A DNA stretch of 64,000 nt from Lachnospira sp. UBA4346. Lineage in GTDB: Bacteria; Bacillota; Clostridia; Lachnospirales; Lachnospiraceae. Of this stretch, positions 63,103 through 64,000 are shown piece after piece. The position numbers and the translations under genes were made by a program. Positions within the stretch are counted from its first letter, which is position 1. Each line of letters begins with the position of its first letter. The stretch spans positions 127,585 to 191,584 of the forward strand of contig DGTC01000068.1 of NCBI GenBank assembly GCA_002394205.1, given 5' to 3'. The notes below the pieces were generated by a model. It was not told the DNA's origin. It was given only the letters and a program-made list of their open reading frames with translations, and did no database searches.

Positions 63103-64000
63103 ATGATGACAATTATTGTTACCGGTGGAGCCGGATTTATTGGAAGCAACTTTGTATTCCATATGTTAAACAAATACCCTGATTACCGTATTATTTGCTT
63201 AGACTGCCTAACTTATGCAGGAAACCTTTCTACACTTGCGCCAGTTATGGACAATCCAAACTTCCGTTTTGTAAAGGAAAGCATCACAGACAGAGAAGCC
63301 GTTTACCGCTTATTTGAAGAAGAACATCCAGATATGGTCGTCAACTTCGCCGCAGAAAGCCACGTAGACCGTTCTATCGAAAACCCGGAAGTATTCTTAG
63401 ATACAAATATTAAAGGTACTGCCGTATTAATGGATGCCTGCAGAAAATATGGTATTAAGCGTTACCATCAGGTATCTACAGATGAAGTATATGGAGATCT
63501 TCCACTTGACAGACCAGACCTTTTCTTTACAGAAGAAACACCAATTCATACAAGCAGCCCATACAGTTCTTCAAAGGCAGGTGCTGACCTTTTAGTACTT
63601 GCTTATCACAGAACCTATGGACTTCCTGTTACAATCAGCCGCTGCTCAAATAACTATGGTCCATACCATTTTCCGGAAAAGCTCATTCCATTAATGATTG
63701 CAAATGCATTAAATGACAAGCCGCTTCCAGTTTACGGAGAAGGTTTAAATGTACGTGACTGGCTCTATGTAGAAGACCACTGTAAAGCAATTGATCTTAT
63801 CATCCACAATGGTCGTGTCGGTGAAGTTTACAATATCGGCGGTCACAACGAAATGAAGAATATTGATATCGTTAAGATTATCTGCAAGGAATTAAATAAG
63901 CCGGAAAGCCTGATTACTTATGTAACAGACCGTAAGGGACACGATATGCGTTATGCGATTGATCCTACAAAGATTCACAATGAACTTGGCTGGCTGCCGG
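63103..64000 (+). CDS. rfbB: dTDP-glucose 4,6-dehydratase (3' end outside window)
   Basis: 299 codons visible of about 340. The Rossmann motif TGGAGFIGSNF, VNFAAESHVDRSIE, the catalytic STDEVYGDL and YSSSKAGAD, CSNNYGPYHFPEKLIPL and GHDMRYAID identify RmlB. It makes dTDP-4-keto-6-deoxyglucose. The ATG at 63103 has GGAG nine bases upstream; a second ATG follows directly. rfbC and rfbD would be expected just to the right. Confidence 0.96.
   Translation, partial: MMTIIVTGGAGFIGSNFVFHMLNKYPDYRIICLDCLTYAGNLSTLAPVMDNPNFRFVKESITDREAVYRLFEEEHPDMVVNFAAESHVDRSIENPEVFLDTNIKGTAVLMDACRKYGIKRYHQVSTDEVYGDLPLDRPDLFFTEETPIHTSSPYSSSKAGADLLVLAYHRTYGLPVTISRCSNNYGPYHFPEKLIPLMIANALNDKPLPVYGEGLNVRDWLYVEDHCKAIDLIIHNGRVGEVYNIGGHNEMKNIDIVKIICKELNKPESLITYVTDRKGHDMRYAIDPTKIHNELGWLP

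Overview
The window is AT-rich (roughly 40% G+C by eye) and looks like the chromosome of a Gram-positive, gut-type Clostridia, most likely Lachnospiraceae. The reasons are strong GGAGG-type ribosome sites, BspA-like LRR_5 surface proteins, cell-wall enzymes carrying GWWY repeats, and UDP-galactofuranose and GDP-sugar pathways beside Wzm/Wzt exporters. The genus call is inference. I see no transposase, prophage or CRISPR array. Almost everything from 1 to 60.4 kb is on the minus strand. The strand switches at about 60.5 kb.

Layout, in minus-strand transcription order from the right. (1) A promoter at 59945-59973 drives a 12-kb operon: two GT4 enzymes, Wzm, Wzt, a small coiled-coil protein, four more GT4 enzymes, and an SGNH/MBOAT O-acylation pair (59810 to 47448). 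(2) A perfect TTGACA-17-TATAAT promoter then starts manC-gmd-rmd, which makes GDP-D-rhamnose (47360 to 44119). Units 1 and 2 together closely resemble the A-band common polysaccharide (D-rhamnan) gene set of Pseudomonas aeruginosa. (3) A GH73-type cell-wall glucosaminidase has its own promoter and a long structured leader (43796 to 41784). (4) tRNA-Tyr and tRNA-Leu. (5) A four-gene unit: a giant GT-C-type membrane protein, a DPM-synthase-like GT2, a GT4 and a GT2 (41072 to 34617). (6) A perfect-consensus promoter at 34568-34597 drives wzm-wzt-glf-GlfT1-like-GlfT2-like-beta-helix-GH25, a galactofuranan-type ABC export operon closed by a strong terminator at 24.8 kb. (7) A single acyltransferase-3 gene with promoter and terminator. 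(8) A Wzx/Wzy-type operon starting with an initiating sugar-phosphate transferase (23189) and ending at a PF04230 gene (12067), perhaps continuing into the LRR protein at 7839-12008. (9) Three tandem giant LRR_5 surface proteins (12008 to 1, the last cut by the window edge).

On the plus strand are a MerR-methyltransferase fusion (60657) and the beginning of a dTDP-L-rhamnose operon, rfbA and rfbB (rfbB runs off the right edge). A palindrome overlaps the rfbA promoter.

Taken together the window is a cell-envelope island with two ABC-exported polymers, one Wzx/Wzy polymer, dedicated nucleotide-sugar supply, O-acylation, lipid-linked-sugar glycosylation and wall hydrolases. Several gene starts are corrected here from ribosome-site evidence. 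Unusual points are an in-frame stop in the signal peptide of the middle LRR protein, a 78-bp identical tract shared by two LRR genes, alternating 132-bp super-repeats in the GH73 gene, and several structured leaders.
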